From: Tolypeutes matacus
Lineage: Eukaryota > Chordata > Mammalia > Cingulata > Chlamyphoridae
Direction of reading: 5' to 3'
Assembly: GCA_026826555.1 (NCBI GenBank)
Contig: JAKSZT010054334.1
Span: 37,078,788-37,142,787, forward strand
Length of the DNA: 64,000 bases
Below, in pieces: positions 46,276 to 59,379 of the stretch. The notes beneath the pieces are model-generated. The model searched no databases. It was not told where the DNA came from and saw only the letters and a list, made by a program, of their open reading frames with translations. Both the position numbers and the translations under genes were made by a program. Positions within the stretch are counted from its first letter, which is position 1. Each line of letters opens with the position of its first letter.

Positions 46276-47784
46276 TTACTCTCAAAGTGGTTTTAGTTTT
46301 TCTGGAATTTTGGTATTAAGAATCCTTTAACTTAAACATTGTATATTGTGATAATGTATGACTTATACTATATTGTTTCCAACAGTGGTTGTGGTAGTTC
46401 ACACAAATATTGCTATGTATACAATATTTGAAGGAGATATTTAGCTCTGATTTTATAAAGATAACCAAAGCCCGAATAATAAAATAGGCCTTTTTAAAGA
46501 AAATAAGTATAATAGAAATAGATATTTTGAAGTTAAAATTAGCACAATTTAATATAAAGATTAAATTGCTACATATTGTTTTGCTTTAGTCCAGTCTAAA
46601 CCTTCTTATTATTTTTTAAATTTATGGTATGTGTTGTTTGTTCATCTGTTCAATAACCTATCCTATCATGTCCCATTCATATCTTAATTGAAATAGTTAT
46701 GTCCTTATAAGAGAAGGGTTCAGAATTATCAGTTTCTGTTTATTAATTTATTCATTTTGTCCTTCCTTCTTTTACCTAGAATTAAAGGGATTTAATCAGC
46801 CATCAAATTTTTATTAAAACATCAAATATGTGCCAGGTACTGTGCTAGACCTTGAAATAGAGTAGAGAAAATTCAGAGATGGTCCTTATGGCCTTGAAGA
46901 TTTCATTCTTTTGCAGGAGAAAGAAAATAAGTAAACTACAAATTAACAAGATAGATTCTCATTATTCAGTAGTCAGTGGCTTGATACTGCTAAAGGTATA
47001 GAAATAGATCAGTGTGTTCTGCAAAATACTGACTCCACATCCCAGGGATATGTGCACACATGTGTGTGCATGTGAGTGTGTGTGTGGTGGACTTGGGGCA
47101 AGGAATATGCCTGCAGCTTTCTCTCTTTTGTCCATTTGGATTTTCTAATTTTGATCCAGCACAACTCCAGCGGTCAGCACATGTATCCAGAACCATAAAT
47201 TAACCACATAGATCCTACAAATCAATTTTGATGTGCCTTAATGTCTTTCTACCTGTCTATGTGAATCTGACATAATTTCTAGCTCCTGTACTTTAGAATC
47301 CTCCCTCAAATTCATCTCTCCTGATACTTTGGGTACTCTTTCAATGATTTACTTTTAACTCCCTTTCCAGCATTCTTGGTCTTTGGCCATCTCATCTAGT
47401 AAACTGATCTCCAGCTGGATTCTAAGGAATTATTCTTTGATGTTTTTGGTGACTCTGGAACAATTAATCTTTCGAGGGAGAACTTAATAAATCTCTCCAT
47501 TATGAATGCTCTTTTCTATTTCTATGGTTCCCCAGAAAAAGAGTCGTGACAGAACTTTATGGTTTGGACCTTTCCTTGCTCAAAATGGATCCTCCATTTT
47601 TCAAACAATTATGGACAAGATATTTTCTATGCATCATTATTAAGTACTTCTACAGTTATTGAAGTTCTTCACATTTTATTAATCTACCAGTTCATATACA
47701 GTAATCATCCATGCAATTTCTCTTAATGACCATTTATGAGTATCCTCAGTCTACTAACAATGAAAAGAAAATATATGTATGTTA
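46276..47784. other. No gene seen; weak ancient repeat
   Basis: At 46,825-46,930 'atgtgccaggtactgtgcta' followed by 'gatggtccttatggccttga' resembles an ancient mammalian-wide repeat of L2/MIR age. A (TG)-rich run lies at about 47,060-47,088. No supported coding region. Confidence 0.45.
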
Positions 47785-48185
47785 TTTCAGAGTATCATTG
47801 ATATACAAAATAATTCATTAAAATTTTTTCATATACATTCAGATGTACATATAGCAAGCTTGTTATAAATTATAATAAAATGAATATTCCTAGATCAATT
47901 GCTCAACTTATGAACTAAAACTTTGTCATTATCCTTATTGTGTAATATTTCTGATGACTTCTCCACAGAGATCACAACTATTGGGAATTTTATCTTTAGA
48001 ATTCCCAAGCTTTTTAAAATAATTTAAGCACATGTGTGCATTTGTAAGTAATATATTATTTGGTTTTGCCTATCTTAAACATTTGTAAGGAGTGTACACG
48101 TGTATTATACTGCACTTTCTTTACTAAATATTGTATTTCTATGAGTCATCCATGTTGTTGCTTGTAGTAGTTGCACACATCATTT
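47785..48185 (-). mobile_element. Old L1M 3' region fragment
   Basis: Plus-strand text gives the reversed L1M 3' end: 'attgatatacaaaataattc', 'ttggttttgcctatcttaaa' and 'gtcatccatgttgttgcttg'. It meets an oppositely oriented L1 piece at about 48,188. Confidence 0.55.
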
Positions 48186-48189
48186 TGTA

Positions 48190-48540
48190 AATTTGAAAAC
48201 ATACATACCCCATGACCCAGTAAATTCACTGTTAGGAATATGCCATAGTAAAACTCTTGCTCATTTTCACCAAGAGATATGTACAAGATTGCTCATAGCA
48301 GCATTGGACACAATAGAATTAAAAAAAAATACTGAAAACAAGGTACATGCTTATAGAACAGAGAGGATTTGGATTTGGATACACAAACTGTGTTATATCA
48401 CACAACAACATATTATGCAATAGTAATTTACTCTTGAAATGCAGAAATAATGGTTCTAAAAATGGTTCTATAGCTGGATTAATTTTCTATCTGATAAATA
48501 CAAAGATGCACTCAGGGAATTCTAAACATGTTATTTAGAA
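48190..48540 (+). pseudogene. Old L1M ORF2 C-terminal fragment
   Basis: 'ccccatgacccagtaaattc', 'ctcatagcagcattggacac' and 'tgttatatcacacaacaaca' match the ORF2 end of old L1s on the plus strand. Together with 47,785-48,185 it forms a head-to-head pair from neighbouring parts of an L1. Confidence 0.55.
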
Positions 48541-51396
48541 ATTTATGATCTCCTATTAGAACTCCTATTAGAACAACTTTAGTTTGTTAAGCCTACTTAG
48601 TCAAGATCAAGCTTTCTCTAAGCTTGCATCTCCCTTTTATTTGTTAACTTTGTTAGAAACATCTGAGTGAACCTACTTTGATCCAGAGATTCTTTTCACT
48701 GTATGCTTCTATCTGCAGACAAAAATCTTTCATAGTGTCCATACAGCACTATGAAATATTGATGTAATATAGATCCTACAGCTGTGCTACTTTTATTACT
48801 GCTCTAAAGCTACAACAATGAGGATGGCATAAATAAATAAATACCTACCAGAAATTTTACTGTGTGGAGAATAATATACTGGAAATGGAACACTAATTTA
48901 TTTTTTTAACAGTCGAATTACTTCAGCTTGAGTTAGACATTGTTCCCTGTGAGGTTTGTGTATGAATTGTGGAACAAGACAAAGTTTTGCATAAAAGTGT
49001 GCTGTTTATTGTAGCATAAAAGGATCCCTAGGGGATATATTGATGTCCAAAATAAGAGTGATATGCACATGTATTAGGATGAGTGTTTTAAGATCATCTT
49101 AAAACATAGAGGAAAAATAACTATTATGAGCAGTGATTATTTTTCTACCAAAATAAATTTAATGTTGGTCTTAATGCTTACAATACAGTGTTTCTATTGC
49201 TATTCTTGAAATTTGATGACAATACAAGATCAGGCTAAATGGAGAAAAAGGCAAAAATATGAGAATACAGAAATTTTGGACACCTTAGAGAATTAAACAT
49301 TTGGCCTTTTTCTATTTTTCTTTATGCTCTATTTCTCATTAAAACTCATCATGTTATAGAACAAACATTCACTTTTATTGTTGAATTTACTACCTACTGT
49401 GTTTGGCGCTGCAATGGACATTGGAAAGTCAATGGTGAAAAAGATAGAGAAGTTTCCATCCCTGATGTGCTCCATACTACACTGCTTTCTATGCTTTCCA
49501 AATTCTTGAATGACTAAAAACAGATATCAGTAAATAAATGACCAAAGAGTATTAGTCTTGTATCTAGCTAGATGGTGGAACTGAAAATTAAATTATAATT
49601 TTGGTTTAATTATTTTTGGTTGTAATCATTGTATAACATGGCAAGGAAATTGATCAGAGATTCAAAACATGAATTAGGTAATTGGATGGAGTCACAAAAA
49701 TTAAATTCCTATTAAAAAAGCAAATCTCTGTCTCCATCTATCTATATATACCCTCTTGCATATATTTATCATATATTACTGGAAGCCAGCATCTGGCTTC
49801 TCCAACCTTTTTCACATAAATAATTCTCTTTGTTCCAATTCACCTGTTCTGGGGAATCAAGTTCAAGAATAGAGAGCAGGCAAATAAATAGAAGTGACTG
49901 GAGAGTACATTTTCCATTACCTGAATTTAGATTCATTGAATAAACCTTTCCTAGAGTGAAATTTGACTTGGCAGGCAAGAAATCAGAACAAAAGAAAGAA
50001 GAATCATCTGTAGTAAAAAGAAGAAAACTGGTAATATTGATAAAATGTGTTATTATATTTCATTTTCAGCTATTCCCATGTAATATACCAGAAAATATGT
50101 GAAATGATAGTAATTGTGTGACTATCTTTAATGAATATTCAAACTCAAAGAAGAAAAACTGCATAAATAATATGACATGGGGATGAATTACCATGAAAAA
50201 TATCCAAATTAATGTAATGGAAGACATATTTTAAGTCAGTTAGGTTCAGTATGCTATGTTGAAGTTACCAGTGGAAAAGAGAATCAAAAACACATAGTAC
50301 AACCAGAAAATGTGATTATTAGCATGGTAAAGGTTGGAGTAAAATCTAAACCTACTGCATCTTATATTTTTCAGGTTGGAATGATAAAATAGATTCAATT
50401 TATGCTTAGTTTTCTACTTAAATTTTAATTGCAACTTTATATTAGAAATTTATATCTAGAATCTATGATAAGTGAAGAGATCTCATTGTTATGTCACACT
50501 AAATGCAAATGGAATTATCCTAAATCAAATTTATGTTGAGAAATTTATGAATTCTACTCTTACATCAGACAAATGTATCAGATCAAGCATTATAAAAATA
50601 AAGAATTATAAAAAGATTAAAATATATATAAGACTTTATTTTTTTCTCTTAATTTTCATAATATTCATGTACAATGTCTTGTGTATTTCACATCACTGTT
50701 TATTATAGAGAACTCTATAATGTATTCAACTAAAAATCTACTTGAACATTTCTTTAATTGAAAAGTTATATTTTACTACCTGATCTTAGTTACAGTAGGC
50801 ATATGCCCTCACTCAAAGGATTTGAACACACAATTCTTAAAAAAAGAAAGAAAATGTTTATAGGTTGCAACAGATTAATAAAAAAGCCCTATCACCTTCA
50901 GAAGTTCAATAAATTAAATTAAAGTAAATAAAATGATTTGAATTAACTATCACAGTAGTTAAGTTAAAACAAGAAATAATAATAATCAATGCTTGTGATA
51001 GTCCTTTACATAACAAGAAGTGGAGAAACAAATTGGTAAAATCTTTCAGGAAATTTTTTGAAAATATTATCAAGAATCTTAAATATGTCTATATCTTTAA
51101 ATTATGTCATTTTAGTTGTTAGAATGTATCATAACAGATAATTTGAAATGTAGATAAATATGATTTTAGGGAAACTTTTATCTTTGAAAATTTTGAAAAA
51201 AAATGAATTCAATACTTTAAAATGTTGAACACTTGACTAAACAGAGCAGCATTTTTAAATCCAATAAATATTGCATCCATTCTTTGTTCTAATCATCGTG
51301 TTACAAAGTTGGACAAATACAGGACTTATCCCCAAAGAACTTAAAGTCATGTGTGGTGTAGAGAGAGAAGTGGAGGTGAGGGAGAGAGAGAGAAAT

Positions 51397-51432
<36 letters not shown>

Positions 51433-51904
51433 AGCGAGAGAGAAGATGGTCATCTCAATCTCTTTTAATACTTTTATATTTCTTTTTCCTGGGATACTTT
51501 AACATGTTCTTTCCTATCATGTAATGGAATGGATGGGAAAATCTTTTACATATAATATTTTCCAAATTAATACTTTAGAATTACTTCATACTCCATTTCA
51601 ATTCATTCCTCAACAACAAGCATTCTATTAAATGTTTTTCTAGAAAATTTCATCAATTTTATTCTACTTACCAAGTCCAATGCAATATGTTTAATTTTTA
51701 TTACATTTGATTTATCTACAACAATTGACACTGCTGATCACTTCATTCTCTGAGGCAACACTATATCCTCATTCTACTGTTACTCCCTGATCAAAAATTG
51801 TCATTGCTGTTTAGTGTTTTTTTCTTCTCTCTACATAAAATTTAACATTCTTCAAGTCTCAGTGGCTATTGTCATTTTACATATTCTTTTTGGTATGTGC
51901 CATT
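48541..51904. other. No gene seen; (GA)n microsatellite
   Basis: About 3.4 kb of AT-rich DNA. Ancient-repeat texture near 49,360-49,470 ('actacctactgtgtttggcg'). A (GA)n/(GAGC)n microsatellite lies at about 51,381-51,444; the RERERE frame over it is not a gene. Confidence 0.45.
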
Positions 51905-52489
51905 TGTGACACTTTGAATTTGGTGAATCCCCCCAAAAGATTATGTTTTTTAACTAAGCCATTCCTGTGGGTATGAGACCCTTTGGTTGGTTGCATTAGA
52001 TTTGGTTAAGGGACCTTGATTAGATCACTTGATTAGATCCTTTTTATTGGACTATGTCTGTGAGGTGTGACTTAGGTTGGATCAACACTCTCTTACTGGA
52101 TTCTGATATAAATGGAGACACTGGGAAGAGACAGAGAAAAGAGAGTTCTGTGATTTTGAATGAGCCATGTGAGAGAGGGGTCCAAGGATAAGTAGCAGCC
52201 AAAACTGAGGACAAAACCCCTAAAAGGCTGGCCCATTGAACAACTCAAGGCTGAAGAGATGGTGGGCTTGGAGGGGAAGGCAGAGACATCAGCAGAGATT
52301 GGCTACCATCTTGATTCACCACATGGCAGGACACCAGGATTATCAGTAACTGACTTTGGTGAGAAAGTATCTCTGATGGTGCCTTGATGTGGATATTTCA
52401 CAGCCTCAGAACTGTAAGCTTTACCCTAATAAAATTCCTATTATAAAATCCAACCTATTTCTGGTTCTACACTATGGCAAACTAAAACA
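51905..52489 (+). mobile_element. MaLR-like LTR, copy 3
   Basis: About 585 bp from TGTGACAC to AACTAAAACA. Blocks: 'ccattcctgtgggtatgaga', 'gattagatcacttgattaga', GA-rich middle, 'gaagagatggtgggcttgga', 'gctaccatcttgattcacca', 'gatggtgccttgatgtggat' and 'cctcagaactgtaagcttta'. The element at 1,059-1,750 is the same family reversed. Solo. Confidence 0.65.
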
Positions 52490-52689
52490 TCAATGAGTCC
52501 AATAACTTGAAATTCTTCCTGGTGTGCTAAGAGTTTCAAAAGCAACATTGTGCTCTGGACCTGTGTTTCCACTAAACTACTAGAAATTCATCCAAATGTT
52601 TCATAGGTGCCACAAAGTCAACACCCCAAAATGAGAATTTAATATTTTCCAGAATCCTGTTCCTCTGATATCTCTTTATTTGGTATATA

Positions 52690-52905
52690 ACACCACATCT
52701 TCACACTTGCAGAAGGCAGGGACCTCCTCCATATTCAATCATCCTGCATTCCCATAGATTGATACCTCAGCTTCTCCTTATCCAACTCTTCCTCCAAACA
52801 GGCACATTTTATTAAAGTGATGTGTCCTCATGACCTAAACTAGTGCCTGGAGTAGTAATAGCTCAATAAGTATTTGCTGAAGGAATGTTGAATGAATGAA
52901 AAAAA
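52690..52905 (+). repeat. L2 LINE 3' end remnant
   Basis: Ends 'ctagtgcctggagtagtaat', 'gctcaataagtatttgctga', 'ggaatgttgaatgaatg', then an A-run (52,900-52,913). Upstream is diverged. Confidence 0.55.
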
Positions 52906-54689
52906 AAAAAAAACTACTTTGAATATATATTTAGAGATATTTCCATTTATGTTAGAGAAATTAAAAATTTGAGGTGATTTCAAGAGTTCTGCTCGAACAA
53001 CATTATGATTAAACATTTGAATGCAAAGAGAAGTGGACTCCTACTTATATAGTTATTGATGAAAATTAATTTTGCTTATTGGTTATAAATTTTTTCAAAA
53101 GAAAATTTCCCTTCTAAGAATTCATTTCATTTCAGATAAGCATCTTTATAAAGCTTCAGTGTTCTAATTTTTTATCATTTTTGTAGACGTTTGACAAAAT
53201 CATGTGGAAACACAAACAATTTGAGTATATTCCATTGAAGGAGAAATAAAGGTTATTGTTAATGTAGCTAATATGGATTCTTAGATTTATTACTGAAATT
53301 CAGATTTTAAAAGGATATAGAATATTTTGGTTCTATAAGGATTATAATAGAAAGGAAAATGGAAGATATTTTTAAATTTAGATGGTATATAATAAATCCC
53401 ATACAAGAAAACTATTTTTTTATTTATTCTTTACTTCAACTAATATTTATTAGAACTTGTCATATGACAGATATTTTTCTAAGCACTAGCATACAGTAGT
53501 GAAATGGGGAGCCAATTTAGGTTTCTGGCAAATATTTGACATGACTTGCTAAAACTCTCAGAGTTCTCTAGTTACTTTCAGTATATATGAAACAAAATAT
53601 TAAAAGAAAAGTGAACTCTGTTTAAAAGACATAATAATGTTTCTGATTTCTTGACTGAACCCTGCATGATCCAGGTGAGTCAAGTAAAGATTAGTTCCTG
53701 AGTACTGGAGAGATGGAGGTGTCATTAATGAAAATAGAAAAGCTACTGAGTGGAGGAGTTTTGGAGGAAAGGAAATTAATTGGTCATATTAACTTTTATA
53801 TGTCTATGAGACATATAAGAGGAGCAAATTAATTAACAGAATAAAAAATTGAAATTTAGGAAGAGAGTTCACAACTGGAGGTTAAATTTGGCAGTTGATG
53901 ACATGTAGAATTAGATTAGAGATAACTAATTATCTACTAAAATTTCTTTTCTTCTTCCATTGAAATAAAAGTTTAGCTTTGCACAAGACTGTTCAACTAG
54001 ATATTTCTAAGCTTCCTCGTCACTGGTAAGTTAAGTTTTGGTCAATAGACTGTGAGCAGAAATAATGCCAATTCCAGATCTAGGACTTAAGTCAAAGGGC
54101 ATGCTTCTGCCAAGCAATTTTCCTTCTCCCCAGTGATTGCAACCTGTGTGTGAATATAACTGTTTCAAGCATAGAAATACCATCATAAAGGAATATGAAG
54201 TAATGGTGTGGATTGCATTTGCATCCCTGAGCAACAAAGATGTACAATCAAGCTGGACCACTGTTATCAAACTGTAATATGAAAGAGATATTCAATTTTA
54301 TGTATTGTTACCACTTCATTTCAGGGTCTGTTTTATACAGCACCTTTGCTTGACACTAAAATATACAGATATTAGAATATTGTATCACCAAATATTTGAC
54401 AAAAAAGTTATTTAAAGTTATTTCAAATTCAGTTCTGGGTTAAATATATTCCAAAGAACTATATACACTTGGAGATGTGAACTCTGGTTAATTGTTTATT
54501 ATGCTTAAGGAAACGATTAGAGTTATCAAAGTCTTGTAAATAAAGGATATTACCCTTCCTTCCATCACATTTCCTTTAATTTTTGGCCAAAATCTTTCCA
54601 GAGTCCTTTCTTGCTAAAATTAGCCAACATTGCAACTCTATCTGCCTTTTGTACCCTAAAGTCAATTTAAGTGAATAAGTACAGTTTTC
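52906..54689. other. No gene seen
   Basis: AT-rich; a weak ancient-repeat block ('gacagatatttttctaagca') lies near 53,467. No gene supported. Confidence 0.45.
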
Positions 54690-54910
54690 TGTAATAGAGA
54701 AAATAGGAATTGTGTTGCTGAACTTTTAGTCTCTCCATGTCTCTTGTTCACTTTTAATTTCTACTTATCTACCAGTGATGTATAGGCATTAAAGTCCATG
54801 GTATTCATTCATCAACATTAATTTCTTCTGATATTATTCTTTCCACTCCCTATCATTACAATATTTTTGGTGGATATCATTGAGTAGATTTATCTGCACA
54901 TCTATATGTT
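54690..54910 (-). pseudogene. Old L1 ORF2 endonuclease-region fragment (weak)
   Basis: The plus-strand order 'ctacttatctaccagtgatg' then 'ggcattaaagtcca' resembles the reversed endonuclease-to-RT linker region of old L1s (compare L1-B 16,080-16,150). Short and diverged. Confidence 0.35.
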
Positions 54911-54962
54911 GAACTATTTGTGAAAAAAAAATACATCTTTTTAAAGAAAATAATTTCCAGGT

Positions 54963-55432
54963 ATTGTATTAGTTTCCTTGGGTTGCCAAGAATAAAGACC
55001 ACAAATTTGGTGGCTTTGAACAAAAGAAATTTGTTGTCTCACATTTTGGAGTCTAGAAGTCTGAAATCAAGAGTTTCGCAGAGCAATGATCCTTCTGAAA
55101 CTTGTAGGGGACAATATTGCCTTGTTTCTTCTAACTTATGATGTTTGTTGGCAATCCTTGGTGTTTCTTGGCTTGCAGCTACAACACTTCAATTTCTGCC
55201 TCTATCTTCATATAATGTTCTCTCATCTCACGTTTGTCTCTGCCTGTCCAAATTTCCCTCTTCTTATTAGGGCACCATTTTTATTATATTAAGACCCACC
55301 AGACTCAATTATGCCCTCATCTTAACTACTTGGATCTACAATCATCCTATTTCCAAATAAAGTCACATTCTGAGTACTAGGGGTTAGGACTTCAGCATAT
55401 CTTTATGGGGGAACACAATTCAAACCATAATA
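54963..55432 (-). mobile_element. MLT1-type MaLR LTR, well preserved
   Basis: The plus-strand reading follows reversed MLT1 throughout: 'tattagtttccttgggttgc', 'ttgttgtctcacattttgga', 'ggtgtttcttggcttgcagc', 'gtccaaatttccctcttctt', 'catcttaactacttggatct', 'ccaaataaagtcacattctg', 'ggggttaggacttcagcata'. About 470 bp. Frames inside it (73 and 68 codons) are shadows. Confidence 0.75.
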
Positions 55433-55734
55433 GACAATTCACCAAAATCTATATTTAAAATTAACAATTAAAATTATGATATTCTTAATAATGGACTCAA
55501 CTCTATATTATCTACAAATGAATTTTAATCTTATTGTTGATATTAATAATCCCATGTTAGTAAGAAATGGATAGCAGTCACTGAAACATGATTATGGGTA
55601 AATTACCTCCTATCTCAAACTCATATATTTCAGAAAGATATTACATTCACTATCTCAAGAATCTCCACTCTTATTAAGAAAAGAAGGAGTTTACGTTTTA
55701 TATATTTTTTCTAAATATAAAAATAATGTGTGCT
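55433..55734. other. No gene seen
   Basis: About 300 bp, AT-rich, nothing recognised. Confidence 0.4.
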
Positions 55735-56646
55735 GGCTTGTGCTTTTTGGCCACAAAGGGCAACAGAAACTGGATTTTCCCTTCTATCTTCAGCAACTGA
55801 AAATTAGACAAAATATGTAAAACAAAATATTTCAGACATTAGACAAAAGGTAACAGAGAATAGTGATTTTTGAGGGAAGAGAAAATGAAGTGAGCCCTTC
55901 AATGTCCCCACTTATTGCCTAGACAGAGGTACAAGTCTGTAGCACAGAGTGAGAAAACAAACAGAGCCTTCTGTTCACTTAAATTGAAGTGACAAATGTT
56001 AGATTTCTGCAGCTGAGTAGCTAAAATTCATGGGAATGAGCTCTAGGGAAAAAATAGTTCTGCAAAGACAGAGTTCCAGATTTTTGCAGAACAAGCCCAT
56101 TCACTCTTCTACTGTGTATGATCAGTGAATCTGTATGAGAAAACAATTCGAAATTTGGAAAAGAATCTCCAGCAAAGAGAAGGTGGAACAACTTCTGGAA
56201 ATCTTGCAAGTCCAGGAATTGTGCTCTCAAAAGCCAAAGTAGAAAAATCTATAAAACATAGGTGCTGTGTAGAGTGTGCCAACGGATATTTGTCTCAGTA
56301 ATTGGTCATAATTGGCCCTAGAGTAAAAGCTGCTTTGTCCTGCATAAACTTTAAAAACAAGCCTTTTACTGTGTCTAAGTAACTTAATTATCCTGTAGAA
56401 AGAGGTCAAGTATATTTAAAGGAACACAAAAACATCTATCATACAAAAAGGTAAAACTCCTAACATTTGGAATCCAAATCCAATTACCAATTGCCAGACA
56501 TGTAAAAAAAGAAAGAAAGAAAATACAAACTATAATGAGAAAAAGCTATCAAGCTATCATTAAGAAACAGACCAAGAAAAAATAAACAGACCAAGAATTT
56601 ACATAGATGACAAACAAGTTATTTAAGCAGTTATTAAAACTATATT
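55735..56646 (+). mobile_element. HAL1/L1M-type element, 5' part
   Basis: The segment ending 'agttatttaagcagttatta' reads directly on into 'ccatatgttcaaaag' at 60,078 once L1-D is removed, giving the expected HAL1/L1M ORF1 text. Upstream of that is a diverged 5' region. Its minus-strand frames are shadows. Confidence 0.55.
56637..56646. repeat. TSD of L1-D (AAACTATATT), left
   Basis: Exact match to 60,068-60,077. The host element is continuous across the site when one copy and L1-D are removed. Confidence 0.8.
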
Positions 56647-57429
56647 TTGGGGGATGGCAATGTAGGAACAGGCAGAGCTGAAAGCTCTCACAAAAACAAT
56701 GGCGAAAGAGCCAAAAGCTGTCTGAGGAACTTGCTTTGAGGATCAGCAGACCAGGACAGTGCTACCCAACTCCCAGGAGGGTTAGGGTCAGAAAGAGGAA
56801 GAAACTGAAATGACAAGCATGAGTTACCAAGCCCCCATGGCTTCTGGGAAGTGCCTCCCCCAACCCCAAGATATTAAGCTAGGGTAAAACCCTTGGCTCA
56901 CTGCAGCCGACTGAGAGGGGACCAGCATCTTCCTTTCTGTCAGCCGTTTCAAGGGAAAAGAGAGGTTGAGGTGATTTTCTTCAGTGAATTCCACCAGCAG
57001 AGCCAACTTTGAATCTCCTATCTGGGGATTCAACATAGGAACACAGGAAAGCTGAGACAGAAACACCTCCAGGGAAAGGTGCTTTGACTAGCTGCATCTG
57101 CTGGCTGGTCTGGAAATTGCGTGAACAAAGACTTCCATGCTTTTCTATATCCACCCCCTTGGGAGAATATCTGTGCCCCATTAGTGAGTCCTTGGCCCAA
57201 TTTTGAAAACTTCAGCTGGCAATTTTAAAGACTGAGAATAAGTTGAATAAAACATCAAAGAAGAGCTCTGAAGAAAAACAGCAAGTAAATTCACCAACAT
57301 ATTCAGACTTAGACATCAACAAAAAATTACAAGCCATACTAGGAAACAGGAAGAGAGGGCCCAGCCAAAAGAACAAACCTAATATCCTGAAGAGATACAG
57401 GATTTAAGACAATCAATGATAATCACATA

Positions 57430-58200
57430 ACTCTCCTAAATCACTTCAAAGAATTTAAAGAAAATATGACTAAAGAAATAAAGTATATTAAGACAAAGGG
57501 AGAGCAAGAGAACAATTTGAAAGCTTGCAAAGAAAAGTAGCAGACCTTATGGGAATGAAAGTCACAATGGATGAGGTTAAAAATACATTAGAGGCACATA
57601 AGACCAGATTTGAATTCCTTGAAGACAGAATTAGTGATTTCGAAGGCAGAATAACTAAACTGGAAAAGACAGGAGAACAGAAAGTGAAGAGAATGGAAAA
57701 ATGGAGCTAACTGAGTCTCAGGGATTGAATGACAATGCAAAACCACAAACATTCGCATTATTGGTGTCCAAGAAGGAGAAGAGAATGAAAAAAGAGCAGA
57801 AAGAATATTTGAGGAAATAATGACAGAAAACTTCCCAACCCTTGTGAAATTTCAATATCAATATCCAAGAAAATCTAATAGACCTACCTCGAGACACCTA
57901 CTATTCAGAATGACAAATATCAGAGATAGAGAGGATTCTGAAAGCAACAAGGGAAACTTGATAAGATTAAGTGCTGACCTCTCATCAGAAACCACGGAGG
58001 ACAGAAGAAAGCGGAATGATGTATTTAAGGTACTGAAAGAGAAAAACTGCCAGCCAAGAATTCTGTATCCCAGAAAGCATTCCTTCAAAAAGGAGGGTGA
58101 GTTCAAAGTCTTCACAAACAAAAACTGATAGAATATGTTACCAAAAGGACCATATTTACAAGAGATACTAAAGGGGGTACTGCAGCTAGAAAGGAAAAAT
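57430..58200 (+). pseudogene. L1-D ORF1 remnant
   Basis: Open pieces at 57,525-57,710 (coiled coil, with LMGMKVTMDEVKNTLEAH like L1-A) and 57,820-58,128 (end of RRM and C-terminal domain: RLSADLSSETTEDRRK, NCQPRILYPRK, KVFTNK). The RRM entry lies between them in another frame (near 57,755). A deletion or frameshift shortens the middle of the C-terminal domain near 57,930. Closest by eye to L1-A ORF1. Confidence 0.85.
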
Positions 58201-58317
58201 CAAGGACAAAAGATTTGCAGAAGAGTTTAGAAATGATGATTATTAGGAAAGGTAAACTAAAGGATAAGAAGACAGACAATAGAACAATAGGTCAACAGAG
58301 ATTAAAAAAAAAAAAGG

Positions 58318-58590
58318 ATGAAGTAAATAATGCCTTTACAGTAATAACACTGAATGATAATGGATTGAACTCCCCAATCAAAAGAGATACACTGATAGAA
58401 TGGATAAAAAAATATGAGCCATCTGTATGTTGTCTACAAGAGATTTACCTCAGATGTAAGGGCACAACCAGGTTAAAAGTGAAAGGTTGGTAATAAGTAT
58501 TCCATGGAAATAGTATCCAAAAAAGTAGCTGGAGTAGACCAGATAAATGTAAAATAGCAAATAATAGTATATGAACAAAAATTACTCAAT
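58318..58590 (+). pseudogene. L1-D ORF2 5' end (endonuclease start), truncated
   Basis: 'gatgaagtaaataatgcctt' begins ORF2 and leads to ITLNDNGLNSPIKRD and CCLQEIYL, which contain the catalytic Asn (aligned as N14) and Glu of the endonuclease. A stop follows KVKGW and similarity fades by about 58,590. No RT remains. Confidence 0.8.
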
Positions 58591-58599
58591 GCAACTGGT

Positions 58600-59104
58600 A
58601 AATTGTTCCTGTGATCAGTATTCTGTAATTTTTTTCATATGAAATAAACACTTGCTTTTAATTGAGGAGGACTGGAGAAAAGATATATTTTTGGATACTT
58701 CATTTCTTTAACCTTTTCTTTTCATACACTTTAATTAAAATAATCAATCTGTATCAATAATGATTTCACATGACTACTGTTGGACAACATTTTGAGTTTT
58801 ATGGCCTCATAAAATTATTAGTTGGTAAATTGTTATCTGCTGTAATTCATTCCAATAAGATGTGAAATCCCAAATAGGAATTTGATTATCTAGAAAGAAT
58901 TATGGCCTAAATGGAAATTCAATAACTAAACCAATAATTTATTTCATTCTTAGAGATTATTATGTCCAGTTAGACCTGGAATTTAAAATTAGAATTATAT
59001 TGTAATTAATTCCTATTATATTTGAATTATTATTTACAGTTATAAATGTTTGTTGATAGGTTATCTATTTTTTATAGTTGATTATATTAAATCTAATCTG
59101 GCCT
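58600..59104. other. Unidentified AT-rich DNA inside L1-D
   Basis: It lies within the L1-D TSDs, between the ORF2 start and the 3'UTR, but resembles neither. No gene seen. It may be filler, an unrecognised insertion, or diverged 3'UTR. Confidence 0.35.
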
Positions 59105-59289
59105 TGCACTCCCCCCCCCTTAGATGACTCCCTCATTTCTCTGCTCATTGCCTGCTCATTGTGTCTTTTTTTTGTATCTGCTCATTGAGTCTGCTCATCT
59201 TCTTCAGGAGGCACCAGGAACCAAACCCAGGATCTCCCATGTGGGAGGTAGTTGACCAACTGCTTGAGCCACATCCACTACCCTGCACT
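59105..59289 (-). mobile_element. DAS-type SINE inside L1-D
   Basis: On the minus strand: 'gtggatgtggctcaagcagt' (A box), 'ccacatgggagatcctgggt' into the B box GGTTTGGTTCC, 'ggtgcctcctgaagaag', then tandem 'aatgagcag' strings and a G-run tail. TGCACT at 59,105-59,110 and 59,284-59,289 is a candidate TSD. Confidence 0.8.
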
Positions 59290-59379
59290 TTCTTTTAAAA
59301 TTTGTAATTTCTTTCAATCAATTTTTCTATTTATTTTACAATTTTACAACAAAGGACATTTTAACAGCTTAAAAACAAG

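Noticed and set aside
51381..51444. Possible charged repeat protein (Arg-Glu repeats)
   Set aside because: Simply a (GA)n microsatellite in translation.
58780..59100. Possible minus-strand L1 RT piece ('cctcataaaat', 'ccttgcac')
   Set aside because: The order of the two look-alike strings is opposite to that in L1-A and L1-B, so the match is probably chance.
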